NCBI RefSeq assembly: GCF_002288825.1
Contig: NZ_NSLI01000001.1
Location: 496,001 to 560,000, forward strand
Length of the DNA: 64,000 nucleotides
Direction: 5' to 3'
DNA from: Sphingomonas lenta
GTDB taxonomy: Bacteria > Pseudomonadota > Alphaproteobacteria > Sphingomonadales > Sphingomonadaceae
The position numbers were made by a program, and so were the translations under genes. Shown piece by piece: positions 32,885-40,773 of the stretch. Each line of letters opens with the position of its first letter. Within the stretch, counting starts at the first letter, position 1. The notes beneath the pieces are model-generated. The model searched no databases. It saw nothing but the letters and a program-made list of their open reading frames with translations, and was not told the origin of the DNA.

Positions 32885-33529
32885 TTACCCCGCGCGCAGC
32901 GCCGCGCCCAGTATCATCACGTCGTCGGCGGGCTCGGACACCTGGATGCGGCCGCCGCTGTTTCGGACGAGCTCGTGCGTGACATAAGCGGCGGCCGAGC
33001 GGGCGGTGACGCCGCCCTCCGCCTCGCCGTCGACGAGCATGCGGCGCAGCTCGGGGTCGAGCACGATGCGCTGCCCTTCCATCTTCACCACGATCTCCGT
33101 GACGCCGTTATTCTCCTCCGCGCCGACGTCCAGGCTGCCGCCGCGGACCAGCGCGTCGGCGGCGAGGAGGACGAGGTTCAGCAGCACCTTGGTGGCGGGC
33201 TTGGTCAGCGTCGGCTCCTCGACGTACCAGCCGAGCTCCACGCGCTTGTTGTCGGCGACCAGGCCACGCACCGCGGCCTGCGTCTCGCGCGCGTCCACCG
33301 CCTCGCCGTAACCGCCGCCCGCGCCGAACGCGAGACGATAGAATTTCAGCTTATTGGCGGATACGCGCGCGCTCTCGGCGAGCAGGTCCATGCAGCGCTC
33401 GCGCATCGCCGGGTCGGTCTCGTCGGCGAGCAGCTCCAGCCCGTTGTTGAGCGCGCCGACCGGCGACAGGAGGTCGTGGCACAGACGCGAACAGAGCAGG
33501 CTCGCGAGGTCGACGGGGCTGACGGTCAT
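32885..33529 (-). CDS. chpT: ChpT-like histidine phosphotransferase
   Basis: ChpT passes phosphate from CckA to CtrA and CpdR in the alphaproteobacterial cell-cycle relay. 214 residues: the phosphoacceptor H18 lies in LLCSRLCHDLLSPVGALNNG, and the C-terminal half is an ATPase-like fold without ATP-binding boxes (KPATKVLLNLVLLAADAL, AYVTHELVRNSGGRIQV). It starts 10 bases after the end of the JAMM gene and is followed 53 bases later by cheA, all on one strand, so che genes and a CtrA relay component share a locus. Confidence 0.92.
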   Translation of the reverse strand: MTVSPVDLASLLCSRLCHDLLSPVGALNNGLELLADETDPAMRERCMDLLAESARVSANKLKFYRLAFGAGGGYGEAVDARETQAAVRGLVADNKRVELGWYVEEPTLTKPATKVLLNLVLLAADALVRGGSLDVGAEENNGVTEIVVKMEGQRIVLDPELRRMLVDGEAEGGVTARSAAAYVTHELVRNSGGRIQVSEPADDVMILGAALRAG

Positions 33530-33538
33530 CGTTGGGCC

Positions 33539-33985
33539 TTATCCGGAAAGCGCGCTCTCTGGCGCGGGCGGGCCACTAACGCAAGTGAACGGCACGGGCT
33601 CGAAGCGGCCGTGCACCGCCCCGTCGCGGACCGCGCGCCAGAGCCTCGCCTCTCCCGCCCCGACGATCAGCCATAGCCAGCCGTTCGGCTCCGCATCGGC
33701 GGCGTCCCGTGCCGACGGGTCGGGCGAGCCGGTCGGGTGAGAGTGGTAGCAGCCGAGGATCGCCGGCCCGTCCGCCCTAGCGGCGCGGTGCGCGGCGAGG
33801 AGGGTTGCGGGGTCGATCTCGAAACGACGGTGCGGGTCGTCGGCGACGTTGCGGGCGGGCCGGTGCGCGGTGATCCGATCGTCCGCCCCAAGTAGTAGGC
33901 CGCACGCCTCGCGACCGCTTTCCGCAATCGTTTCGGTCACGATCGCATCCAGCGTTTCCGTTGTAATCCGCACGATCATCCCCAT
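33539..33985 (-). CDS. JAMM/MPN-domain metalloprotease-like protein
   Basis: 148 residues. The JAMM zinc signature is complete: a glutamate in SGREACGLLLG, then YHSHPTGSPDPSARDAAD, which fits HxH-x7-S-x2-D. Bacterial members act as deubiquitinase-like peptidases on ubiquitin-fold proteins (sulfur carriers) or remain uncharacterised. No ubiquitin-like partner gene is seen beside it. Start ATG 33985 (or 33979, two codons in); neither has a strong ribosome binding site. It diverges from the pseudouridine synthase with only 11 bases between starts. Confidence 0.85.
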   Translation of the reverse strand: MGMIVRITTETLDAIVTETIAESGREACGLLLGADDRITAHRPARNVADDPHRRFEIDPATLLAAHRAARADGPAILGCYHSHPTGSPDPSARDAADAEPNGWLWLIVGAGEARLWRAVRDGAVHGRFEPVPFTCVSGPPAPESALSG

Positions 33986-33996
33986 ATCCGTCGCAC

Positions 33997-34944
33997 ATGG
34001 ACCGGGGGGTTTCCATCATCGAAGCGCGCATCGGCGCAGGTGCGGACGGTTGGCGTCTGGACCGCGCGCTGGCGGACGCGATCCCCACCTTGTCGCGCGA
34101 GCGGCTGAAGGTGCTGATCTCGGCCGGCGCGGTCACCCGCGCGGGCGAGCAATTGCGCGATCCGGCGCGGAAGGCGCGCAAGGGCGACACCTTCGCCGTC
34201 GCCGTGCCGGAGCCCGAGCCGGCGCATAACGAGGCGCAGGACATCCCGCTCTCGGTCGCGTTCGAGGACGAGCATCTGATCGTCGTCGACAAGCCCGCCG
34301 GGCTGGTGGTGCACCCGGCGGCGGGCAATCTCGACGGCACGCTGGTCAACGCGCTGCTGCACCATTGCGGCGGCAGTCTGTCCGGCATCGGCGGCGTGGC
34401 GCGGCCAGGCATCGTGCATCGGATCGACAAGGACACGTCGGGCCTGATGGTCGCGGCCAAGACGGACCGGGCGCATGAAGGCTTGGCCAAGCAGTTCGCG
34501 GCGCACAGCATCGACCGGCGTTACCTCGCCATCGTCTATGGCGTGCCCAGGCCGGCGGAGGGCGTGGTCGACGCGCCGCTCGCACGGTCGCCGCAGAATC
34601 GCAAGAAGGTCGCGATCGTCTCGACCGGCAAGCGGGCGGTCACGCACTACCGGACCGTGCGGAAGCTGCGCGACGCCGCGCTGGTCGAATGCCGGCTGGA
34701 GACGGGCCGGACGCACCAGGTCCGCGTCCACATGGCGTCGATCGGCCACTCGCTTATCGGCGATCCGGTCTATGGACGCGCCAAGGGGAGCGTGGGCGCG
34801 GTCGCGAAGCAACTTGGGTTTCAGCGGCAGGCCCTGCACGCCGCATATCTGGGCTTCACCCATCCGGTGACAAGCCGTCCTATGGCGTTTGAAAGCGCTT
34901 GGCCGGGCGACATGCAGGAACTGTTCATTAGTCTTAACGTATAG
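33997..34944 (+). CDS. rluD: RluD-type 23S rRNA pseudouridine synthase
   Basis: 315 residues: an N-terminal S4 RNA-binding domain (WRLDRALADAIPTLSRERLK) and the catalytic domain with the aspartate in HRIDKDTSGLMV, VVDKPAGLVVHPA, and RTHQVRVHMASIGH. RluD makes pseudouridines in helix 69 of 23S rRNA (1911, 1915, 1917 in E. coli). RluC-like specificity cannot be excluded by sequence reading. It starts beside the JAMM gene and precedes rpoH by 59 bases. Confidence 0.92.
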   Translation: MDRGVSIIEARIGAGADGWRLDRALADAIPTLSRERLKVLISAGAVTRAGEQLRDPARKARKGDTFAVAVPEPEPAHNEAQDIPLSVAFEDEHLIVVDKPAGLVVHPAAGNLDGTLVNALLHHCGGSLSGIGGVARPGIVHRIDKDTSGLMVAAKTDRAHEGLAKQFAAHSIDRRYLAIVYGVPRPAEGVVDAPLARSPQNRKKVAIVSTGKRAVTHYRTVRKLRDAALVECRLETGRTHQVRVHMASIGHSLIGDPVYGRAKGSVGAVAKQLGFQRQALHAAYLGFTHPVTSRPMAFESAWPGDMQELFISLNV

Positions 34945-35003
34945 GATGCGTGCACCGCGCGGGTCGCCTGCGGTTCACCTCCAGCATAACGGGAGATACT
35001 TCC

Positions 35004-35909
35004 ATGGCAGCAGCTAGCAACGTACCGGCGACGATCCCGGCGCTCGGCGGCGAGCAGAGCCTGAACCGTTATCTGGCCGAGATCAAAAAGTTTCCGATCC
35101 TGGCGCCGGAGCAGGAATATATGCTCGCCAAGCGCTTCCAAGAGCATGGCGACACGGAGGCCGCGGCGCAGCTCGTGACGTCGCACCTGCGCCTCGTCGC
35201 GAAGATCGCGATGGGCTATCGCGGCTACGGCCTGCCCACGTCCGAGCTCATCTCGGAGGGCAATATCGGCCTGATGCAGGGCGTGAAGAAGTTCGAGCCC
35301 GACCGCGGCTTCCGCCTGGCGACCTACGCCATGTGGTGGATCAGGGCGTCGATCCAGGAGTACATCCTGCGATCCTGGTCGCTGGTGAAGATGGGCACCA
35401 CGGCCGCGCAGAAGAAGCTGTTCTTCAACCTTAGACGCATGAAATCCAAGCTCGACGCGTTCGAGGATGGCGACCTCAAGCCGGAGGACGTCACCAAGAT
35501 CGCCACCGACCTGGGCGTGACCGAGCAGGACGTCGTCTCCATGAACCGTCGTATGGCGATGGGCGGCGATACGTCGCTCAACGTCTCCATGCGCGAGGAC
35601 GGCGAGGGTCAATGGCAGGACTGGTTGGCCGATGACGCGCCGTTGCAGGATCAGACGGTCGCCGAGGCGCAGGAGGCGGACGTCCGCCACGCGATGCTGA
35701 TGGACGCGATGGGCGACCTGAACGACCGCGAGCGGCACATCTTAACCGAGCGCCGCCTGACGGATGACCCGAAGACGCTTGAGGAGCTTTCGCAGGTTTA
35801 CGGCGTCAGCCGCGAGCGCGTGCGGCAGATCGAGGTTCGCGCCTTCGAGAAGCTGCAAAAGGCGATGATGCGGCTCGCGGGAGAGAAGCGGCTGCTCGCA
35901 GCCGCGTAG
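35004..35909 (+). CDS. rpoH: heat-shock RNA polymerase sigma factor RpoH (sigma-32)
   Basis: 301 residues from ATG 35004 (GGGAG upstream). Region 2 has LNRYLAEIKKFPILAPEQEY, HLRLVAKIAMGYRGYGLP, ATYAMWWIRASIQEYILRSW; the RpoH box QKKLFFNLRR identifies the heat-shock class; region 4 has LSQVYGVSRERVRQIE. It directs transcription of chaperone and protease genes. A second RpoH is common in this order but not in the window. Its 59-base upstream region is short and no clear promoter can be read. Confidence 0.96.
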   Translation: MAAASNVPATIPALGGEQSLNRYLAEIKKFPILAPEQEYMLAKRFQEHGDTEAAAQLVTSHLRLVAKIAMGYRGYGLPTSELISEGNIGLMQGVKKFEPDRGFRLATYAMWWIRASIQEYILRSWSLVKMGTTAAQKKLFFNLRRMKSKLDAFEDGDLKPEDVTKIATDLGVTEQDVVSMNRRMAMGGDTSLNVSMREDGEGQWQDWLADDAPLQDQTVAEAQEADVRHAMLMDAMGDLNDRERHILTERRLTDDPKTLEELSQVYGVSRERVRQIEVRAFEKLQKAMMRLAGEKRLLAAA

Positions 35910-35940
35910 CGGTGCCGCAGGCGCCCGCGAGCCCGGCCGG

Positions 35941-35979
35941 CGTAGCGCGAGCTACGACCGACGACGCGGCTTCGCCGCG
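35941..35979. terminator. two adjacent small hairpins after rpoH
   Basis: CGTAGC-GCGA-GCTACG (35941-35956) and CGCGGC-TTC-GCCGCG (35965-35979) lie between the rpoH stop and the next start at 35992. They may end the rpoH transcript; there is no T run, so the terminator call is tentative. Confidence 0.4.
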
Positions 35980-35991
35980 ACGCTGCCTCGG

Positions 35992-37212
35992 ATGAACGGC
36001 TCGACCGTCGTCATCGGTGGCGGTGCGGCCGGGATCGCGGCGGCGCGGACGCTGCACGTCGCTGGATGCGATGTGCTGCTCGTCGAGGCGTCGGACCGGC
36101 TCGGCGGGCGGGCTCGGAGCCTGCCGCTTCCCGAACTGGGCGCGACTGTCGATCTCGGGTGCGGGTGGCTGCACTCGGGCGGGCGGAACCCGTGGGTCGG
36201 GATTGCGGAAGCATCCGACTTCACCGTCGACCGCTCGCCGGCGAATTGGGACCAGCAGTGGCGCGATCTCGACTTTTCGCCCGAAGAACGCGAGGCGTTC
36301 GGCACGGCCTGGGACTATTTTGAGCGGGCGGCGCTCGACGCGCGGGACGGGCCCGACCGACCGCTGTCCGACTTCCTCGCTGAGGACGAGCCTTGGCGAC
36401 CGCTGATCGACGCCATCTCCGGCTATGTGAACGGGGCGCCCCTCGCCCGCGTCTCGCTCCACGACTGGGCGGCGTACGAGGAGGCTGCAACCGAGGATAA
36501 CTGGACGGTGCGAGAGAGCTATGGGACGCTCGTCGCTTCCCATGCCGCGGGCGTGCCCACAAGGCTGAACACGCCTGTCACCCGCATCGACCATTGCAGC
36601 CGCGCGCTCCGGCTCGACACGCCCGCCGGCACGATCGAAGCCGACCGCGTGATCGTCGCCGTGCCGACGCCTGTGCTGGCGAGCGGCGCGCTCGCGTTCG
36701 ATCCGCCGTTGCCGGACAAGCAGCAGGCCGCCGACGACCTGCCGCTCGGGCTGGCGGACAAGGTGTTCCTGGCCGTAGACAGGGCCGAGTGGTCCGCGAA
36801 CCAGCACCTGATCGGGAACCCGCACAGCGCCTGCACCGCGAGCCATCGCCTGTCGCCGTTTGGCTGGCCGGTGATCGAGAGCTTCTTCGGCGGCGACTGC
36901 GCGGAGGCACTGGAGGGCGGCGACGCGGCGGCGTTCGCAATCGACGAGCTGGTCGCGCTGCTCGGGAGCGGGTGGCGCGACCGCCTGCGGCCGATCGCGA
37001 CGACGCGATGGCGGCGAGAGCCGTTCATCCGGGGCAGCTACAGCCACGCGCGCGTCGGCTGCGCTACGTCGCGAGCGACGCTTGCCGAGCCGGTCGACGA
37101 TCGCATCTTCTTCGCAGGTGAAGCATGTTCCACCCAGGACTTCTCGACGGCGCACGGGGCGTACGCGACGGGCGTCGCGGCGGCGCGTGCGATCCTGGCG
37201 GGATCGCGTTAG
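35992..37212 (+). CDS. FAD-dependent amine oxidase family protein
   Basis: 406 residues of the flavin amine oxidase family. The dinucleotide fold is VVIGGGAAGIAAARTLHVAG, followed by LVEASDRLGGRARSL; later EADRVIVAVPTPVLAS and the C-terminal FAD contact FFAGEACSTQDFSTAHGAY. There is no signal peptide, so the enzyme is cytoplasmic. Substrate unknown: polyamines, amino acids and aromatic amines are all possible. A polyamine locus exists at 45-47 kb, but distance gives no link. mtgA follows nine bases after the stop. Confidence 0.88.
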   Translation: MNGSTVVIGGGAAGIAAARTLHVAGCDVLLVEASDRLGGRARSLPLPELGATVDLGCGWLHSGGRNPWVGIAEASDFTVDRSPANWDQQWRDLDFSPEEREAFGTAWDYFERAALDARDGPDRPLSDFLAEDEPWRPLIDAISGYVNGAPLARVSLHDWAAYEEAATEDNWTVRESYGTLVASHAAGVPTRLNTPVTRIDHCSRALRLDTPAGTIEADRVIVAVPTPVLASGALAFDPPLPDKQQAADDLPLGLADKVFLAVDRAEWSANQHLIGNPHSACTASHRLSPFGWPVIESFFGGDCAEALEGGDAAAFAIDELVALLGSGWRDRLRPIATTRWRREPFIRGSYSHARVGCATSRATLAEPVDDRIFFAGEACSTQDFSTAHGAYATGVAAARAILAGSR

Positions 37213-37221
37213 AGCGCGGCC

Positions 37222-37899
37222 ATGTTCCGGTTCTTCCGCATCCTGTTCAAGGCCGTGATCGGGTTCGTGCTGATCTCCGTGCTCTGGGTCCTAATCTACC
37301 GCTTCGTGCCCGTGCCGTTCACCGCGACGATGGCGGGCGACCTGTTCGCCGGGCGGGGCGTGACCAAGGACTGGACTTCGCTCGACCGGATCGACCCCGA
37401 CATGGCGCGCGCCGCCATCGCGGGCGAAGACTCGCGCTTCTGCACCCACGACGGCTTCGACTTCCGCGCGATCGCCGGGGCGGCGGCGAGCAACATGAAG
37501 GGCGGGCGCATCCGTGGCGGGTCGACGATCAGCCAGCAGACGGCGAAGAATGCGTTCCTGTGGCAGGGCGGTGGCTATTTCCGGAAGGCGCTGGAGGCAT
37601 GGTTCACGGTGTTGATCGAGCTCATCTGGGACAAGCGACGCATCATGGAGGTGTACCTCAATGTCGCCGAGACCGGGATCGGCACCTACGGGGCGGAGGC
37701 CGGGGCGCAGCGTTACTTCGGGCACTCGGCCAAGCAGCTGTCGCCGACCGAGGCGGGGCGGATCGCGGCGGTGCTGCCGCTGCCGAAGAAGCGAGAGGCT
37801 GTTTCGCCTAGCGGGTTCACGCGGCGGCACGGGAACCGGCTCGCGCGGCAGGTGGCCGTGGTGCGGCGCGAGGGGTTGGATCGGTGCTTGTACGACTAG
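37222..37899 (+). CDS. mtgA: monofunctional biosynthetic peptidoglycan transglycosylase
   Basis: 225 residues, GT51 family; polymerises lipid II into glycan strands at the periplasmic face. An N-terminal membrane anchor (VIGFVLISVLWVLIYRFV) precedes the catalytic motifs: the first glutamate in AGEDSRFCTHDGFD, RGGSTISQQTAKN, and the second in YLNVAETGIGTYG; then AAVLPLPKKREAVSPSGFT. There is no transpeptidase domain. A palindromic repeat begins right after the stop. Confidence 0.95.
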   Translation: MFRFFRILFKAVIGFVLISVLWVLIYRFVPVPFTATMAGDLFAGRGVTKDWTSLDRIDPDMARAAIAGEDSRFCTHDGFDFRAIAGAAASNMKGGRIRGGSTISQQTAKNAFLWQGGGYFRKALEAWFTVLIELIWDKRRIMEVYLNVAETGIGTYGAEAGAQRYFGHSAKQLSPTEAGRIAAVLPLPKKREAVSPSGFTRRHGNRLARQVAVVRREGLDRCLYD

Positions 37900-38038
37900 C
37901 CCCTCTCCCGCTTTCGCGGGAGAGGGACAGCGGCGCAGCCGCAGGGTGAGGGCCTGAGCAGGGCGCATCCCGATGAACAGGCCCTCACCCGACCTCGCTG
38001 CGCTCGGCCACCCTCTCCCGCGAAAGCAGGAGAGGGGT
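37900..38038. repeat. dispersed palindromic repeat, family C
   Basis: CCCCTCTCCCGCTTTCGCGG and its inverted copy CCCTCTCCCGCGAAAGCAGG flank inner arms AGGGTGAGGGCC / GGCCCTCACCCGA. It fills the whole space between the convergent mtgA and ybaB genes and may act as a two-way terminator. A similar design but different sequence is present at 63808 (family D). Confidence 0.8.
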
Positions 38039-38044
38039 AAGAAG

Positions 38045-38368
38045 TTAAAAAGGAAGCTTAAATCCCGGCGGGAGCGGGATGCCTGCGGACATCTTACTCA
38101 TCTCCTCGCCCGACGCGGCGTCCGCCTTGGCGCGGGCGTCGTTGAAGGCGGCGGCGACCAGGTCCTCCAGCATCTGCTTCTCGGACGGCTGGAGCAGCGA
38201 CGGGTCGATGTCGACGGCGATGATGCGGCCCTTGGCGGATGCCCGGACCTTCACCATACCGCCACCGGACTGGCCCTCGACCTCGATCTTATCAAGGTTC
38301 GCTTGCGCTTCCTGGAGTTGGGCCTGGACGTTCTGCGCCATGGCCATGATCTCGTCCAAGTTCTTCAC
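38045..38368 (-). CDS. ybaB: YbaB/EbfC nucleoid-associated protein
   Basis: 107 residues; YbaB proteins are small dimeric DNA-binding proteins usually encoded behind dnaX. Seen are LDEIMAMAQNVQAQLQEAQ, VEGQSGGGMVKVRASAKG and MLEDLVAAAFNDARAKAD. The ATG overlaps the dnaX stop by four bases, so it is co-translated with the clamp loader. The usual third gene recR is not found after it; the repeat and convergent mtgA follow. Confidence 0.95.
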   Translation of the reverse strand: MKNLDEIMAMAQNVQAQLQEAQANLDKIEVEGQSGGGMVKVRASAKGRIIAVDIDPSLLQPSEKQMLEDLVAAAFNDARAKADAASGEEMSKMSAGIPLPPGFKLPF

Positions 38369-40008
38369 TGTGCTACTCCGTTCTTCCAGTCGATCAGCTC
38401 GGCGTCGGGGAACGCGTCGAACGCGGCCTTGACGAGAGGACTATCGAGCACCGCCCGGCGTTCCGCTTCCATCTCTGACTTCTCTTGTTCACGCAACGTT
38501 GGCTGCCCGGAAGTATCCTCGAGTGCAACGCGCCAGTTCTGACCAGTCGCACCGCGCAGCGCCTCGGAAAGAACACGTGTAAAGTCCGCGGGGAGCGGGC
38601 GCGTGCTCGACAGCACGAGTTCAGGCGGCGCATACCGAATTACGCTTCCAGAAATTTTCAACCGTTCCGCAAGCGCATGTTGCTTCTCGTTTTCCAGCAG
38701 CGCGACGAGGCCGGCGAACTCGGCGGGCGCGGTCGGCTGGGGCGCCGCGGCGGGCTCCGAAGGTGACGACTTTGACGAGCTTGACGCGGAGTGAGACTGA
38801 ATCGCTGTCCCACCTTCGCCCGCCATCCGCCGCGCGAGCTCGCCCGGATCGGGGAGCGTCGAGGCGTGGACGACGCGGAGCAGCGCCATCTCCGCCGCCT
38901 CGATCGGCAGGGATGCGCGCGCGACCTCCTCATGACCTTTCAGCATCAATTGCCAGAGGCGGTGGAGCGCGGGGAAGGACAGCTTGGCCGCCCAGTCGGC
39001 GTATGCCGCGCGTTCCTCGTCGGGCTGCGCCAGGTCGGGCGCGGTGCCGACTTTGACGAGCGTGACGCCGTGCACCGTCTCGAGCAACGAGCGGAACACG
39101 CCGAGCGGGTCGACGCCGTAATCATACTGCCGCCTGAGCGCCTGAAGCGCCCCCGCCCCGTCGCCGGCGAGCAGCAGCGCGAACAGGTCGCGCACCGCGC
39201 CGCGGTCGGATAGGCCCAGCATCTGCCGCACGGCGTCGGCGGAGACACCCCCGCCCTCCAGGTCGGCGTGCGCGATCGCCTGGTCGAGGATCGACAGGCC
39301 GTCGCGCGCCGAGCCCTCGGCGGCGCGGGCGACCAGCATCAGCGCCTCGGGCTCGGCGGAGACGCCCTCCTTGCGGCAGACCTCGGCGAAGTGCTCGGCC
39401 AGCAGCTCTGCCGGGATGCGGCGCAGGTCGAAGCGCTGGCAGCGCGACAGGACGGTGATCGGGACCTTGTTCACCTCGGTCGTGGCGAACAGAAATTTCA
39501 CGTGCGCGGGCGGCTCCTCCAGCGTCTTCAGGAGCGCGTTGAACGCGTTCTTGGAGAGCATGTGGACTTCGTCCACGATGTAGATCTTGTAGCGCGCGGA
39601 GACGGCGGCGTAGCGCGACGCCTCGATGATCTCGCGGACGTCGTCGACGCCGGTGTGCGACGCGGCGTCCATCTCGATCACGTCGATGTGGCGGCCTTCC
39701 GCGATGGCGCGGCAGGGCTCGCAAAGCCCGCACGGGTCGATCGTCGGGCCGCCCTGCCCGTCCGGGCCGATGCAGTTCAGCGCCTTGGCGATGAGGCGGG
39801 CGGTCGAGGTCTTGCCGACGCCGCGGACGCCGGTCATCAAAAAGGCGTGGGCGAGCCGACCGCGCTTGATAGCGTTGCCGAGCGTGCGGACCATCGCATC
39901 CTGGCCGATCAGCTCCGAGAAGGTCTGCGGCCGGTATTTACGCGCGAGGACGCGGTAAGCCGCGGTCTGGGGCTGCGGGGGTTCGTCGAGGCCGAGCGAG
40001 GTGGCCAT
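38365..40008 (-). CDS. dnaX: DNA polymerase III subunit gamma/tau
   Basis: 547 residues, clamp-loader ATPase. An N-terminal VLARKYRPQTFSELIGQD, Walker A GVRGVGKTSTARL, a zinc module CGLCEPC preceded by a further cysteine (ALNC), Walker B in IYIVDEVHMLS and sensor 1 FATTEVNKVP. Domain III and the polymerase-binding tail (ELIDWKNGVA at the end) follow. I looked for the A AAA AAG slippage site that produces gamma in E. coli and saw none, so only tau is predicted. The gene lies downstream of the SRP RNA, with a repeat in the 330-base space. Confidence 0.95.
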   Translation of the reverse strand: MATSLGLDEPPQPQTAAYRVLARKYRPQTFSELIGQDAMVRTLGNAIKRGRLAHAFLMTGVRGVGKTSTARLIAKALNCIGPDGQGGPTIDPCGLCEPCRAIAEGRHIDVIEMDAASHTGVDDVREIIEASRYAAVSARYKIYIVDEVHMLSKNAFNALLKTLEEPPAHVKFLFATTEVNKVPITVLSRCQRFDLRRIPAELLAEHFAEVCRKEGVSAEPEALMLVARAAEGSARDGLSILDQAIAHADLEGGGVSADAVRQMLGLSDRGAVRDLFALLLAGDGAGALQALRRQYDYGVDPLGVFRSLLETVHGVTLVKVGTAPDLAQPDEERAAYADWAAKLSFPALHRLWQLMLKGHEEVARASLPIEAAEMALLRVVHASTLPDPGELARRMAGEGGTAIQSHSASSSSKSSPSEPAAAPQPTAPAEFAGLVALLENEKQHALAERLKISGSVIRYAPPELVLSSTRPLPADFTRVLSEALRGATGQNWRVALEDTSGQPTLREQEKSEMEAERRAVLDSPLVKAAFDAFPDAELIDWKNGVAQ

Positions 40009-40113
40009 CAGGTGTGAAGGCGATTCGAGTGGGGCACGGGGGGACTCTGGCGGATGCGAGGGCGGTAGGACAGGGGTTTGTTGGAGGCGAGCCTACTTGT
40101 GCACGCCCCCACC

Positions 40114-40209
40114 CGTCACCCCGGACTTGTTCTGGAGTACATCGTCGGACGCGCACACCGGCGGGATCGTACGCACGACGATGGATGCCGGAACAAGTCC
40201 GGCATGACG
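40114..40209. repeat. dispersed palindromic intergenic repeat, family A (copy 3)
   Basis: CGTCACCCCGGACTTGTT and the inverted GAACAAGTCCGGCATGACGA arms, with CATCGTCG / CGACGATG inside. It lies between the SRP RNA gene and dnaX. The two ends have diverged: GGAGTACATC replaces the usual GGGGTCCATC. Besides this repeat and the RNA gene, the 459-base space from 40009 to 40467 contains nothing I can identify. Confidence 0.8.
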
Positions 40210-40340
40210 AAGGAGGAAAATGGAAGGGGTAAGCAGCGCCGCGGCGAAGCCGCGTCGTCGGACGGGTCGGCTGGGCGACCCGCCGGCCGCGCTTGCGCGT
40301 CTCGTGGCCAGCTTTGCTGGCCGCGTGCGCGCTGCGCGGT

Positions 40341-40429
40341 GGAAGCCGGAACGACCCGTGGCGGAATCGTTACGGCTGCTTCCTTCCGGATCTGACCGGG
40401 TTGGCGACGACCACGTCCGCCCGACTTCC
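40341..40429 (-). ncRNA. ffs: signal recognition particle RNA (4.5S, small bacterial type)
   Basis: The minus strand has the universal domain IV core GGTCAGATCCGGAAGGAAG followed by CAGCC, the Ffh-binding tetraloop region. The ends pair: GGAAGTCGG (40429 side) with CCGGCTTCC (40341 side, one G-U). That gives about 89 nucleotides; exact ends are estimated from the stem. It is encoded in the same direction and upstream of dnaX, a placement also known in other bacteria. Ffh and FtsY are also encoded in this window. Confidence 0.9.
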
Positions 40430-40467
40430 GCCGCCGCATATGGCGGGACCGCGCCCGAAAGGCAAGC

Positions 40468-40773
40468 TCAGGGCACCCGCACCGTCAGCCCGTCCAGCGC
40501 GGGCGTGAGCCTGATTTGGCACGCCAGCCGGCTCGTCCGCGTCGCGTTGTAGGCGAGGTCGAGCAGCTCCTCCTCCTCCTCGCCCGCAGGCGGCAGGCGG
40601 TCGAAGTCGGCCGCATCGACGACCACGTGGCACGTCGCGCAGGCCATGTCGCCGTCGCACGTGCCCTCGAGCGGCTGCCCCGCGGCCTGCGCCACGTCGA
40701 GCAGGCGCACGCCTTCGACGCCTCCCGCCTCCTGCACCGAGCCGTCGGCACCCACGAACCGCACGTGGATCAT
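40468..40773 (-). CDS. fdx: adrenodoxin-type 2Fe-2S ferredoxin
   Basis: 101 residues. Cluster ligands are CDGDMACATC (the C-x5-C-x2-C pattern) and a later cysteine in RLACQI, the Isc-type Fdx arrangement; the acidic AGEEEEELLDLAYN region is where partner reductases dock. Such ferredoxins supply electrons for Fe-S cluster assembly. The start overlaps the stop of a cysteine desulfurase gene (ATGA), which supports that role. Glutamate richness around 65-70 is stronger than usual. Confidence 0.93.
   Translation of the reverse strand: MIHVRFVGADGSVQEAGGVEGVRLLDVAQAAGQPLEGTCDGDMACATCHVVVDAADFDRLPPAGEEEEELLDLAYNATRTSRLACQIRLTPALDGLTVRVP

Noticed and set aside
31327..33676. Long plus-strand open frames opposite cheA and chpT
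   Set aside because: Low-complexity arginine, histidine and aspartate-rich products; the minus strand has complete CheA and ChpT motifs.
28573..34010. CtrA binding sites (TTAA-N7-TTAA) near chpT and cheA
   Set aside because: Only isolated TTAA-like half sites (for example GTTAAACC near 30085) were seen, none with correct spacing.
34945..35003. A promoter for rpoH
   Set aside because: A TATAGG element occurs at 34941-34946, but no -35 box at a good distance could be supported.
38365..40008. Programmed frameshift in dnaX
   Set aside because: I looked for an A AAA AAG type slippery run and a following hairpin and found no convincing site.
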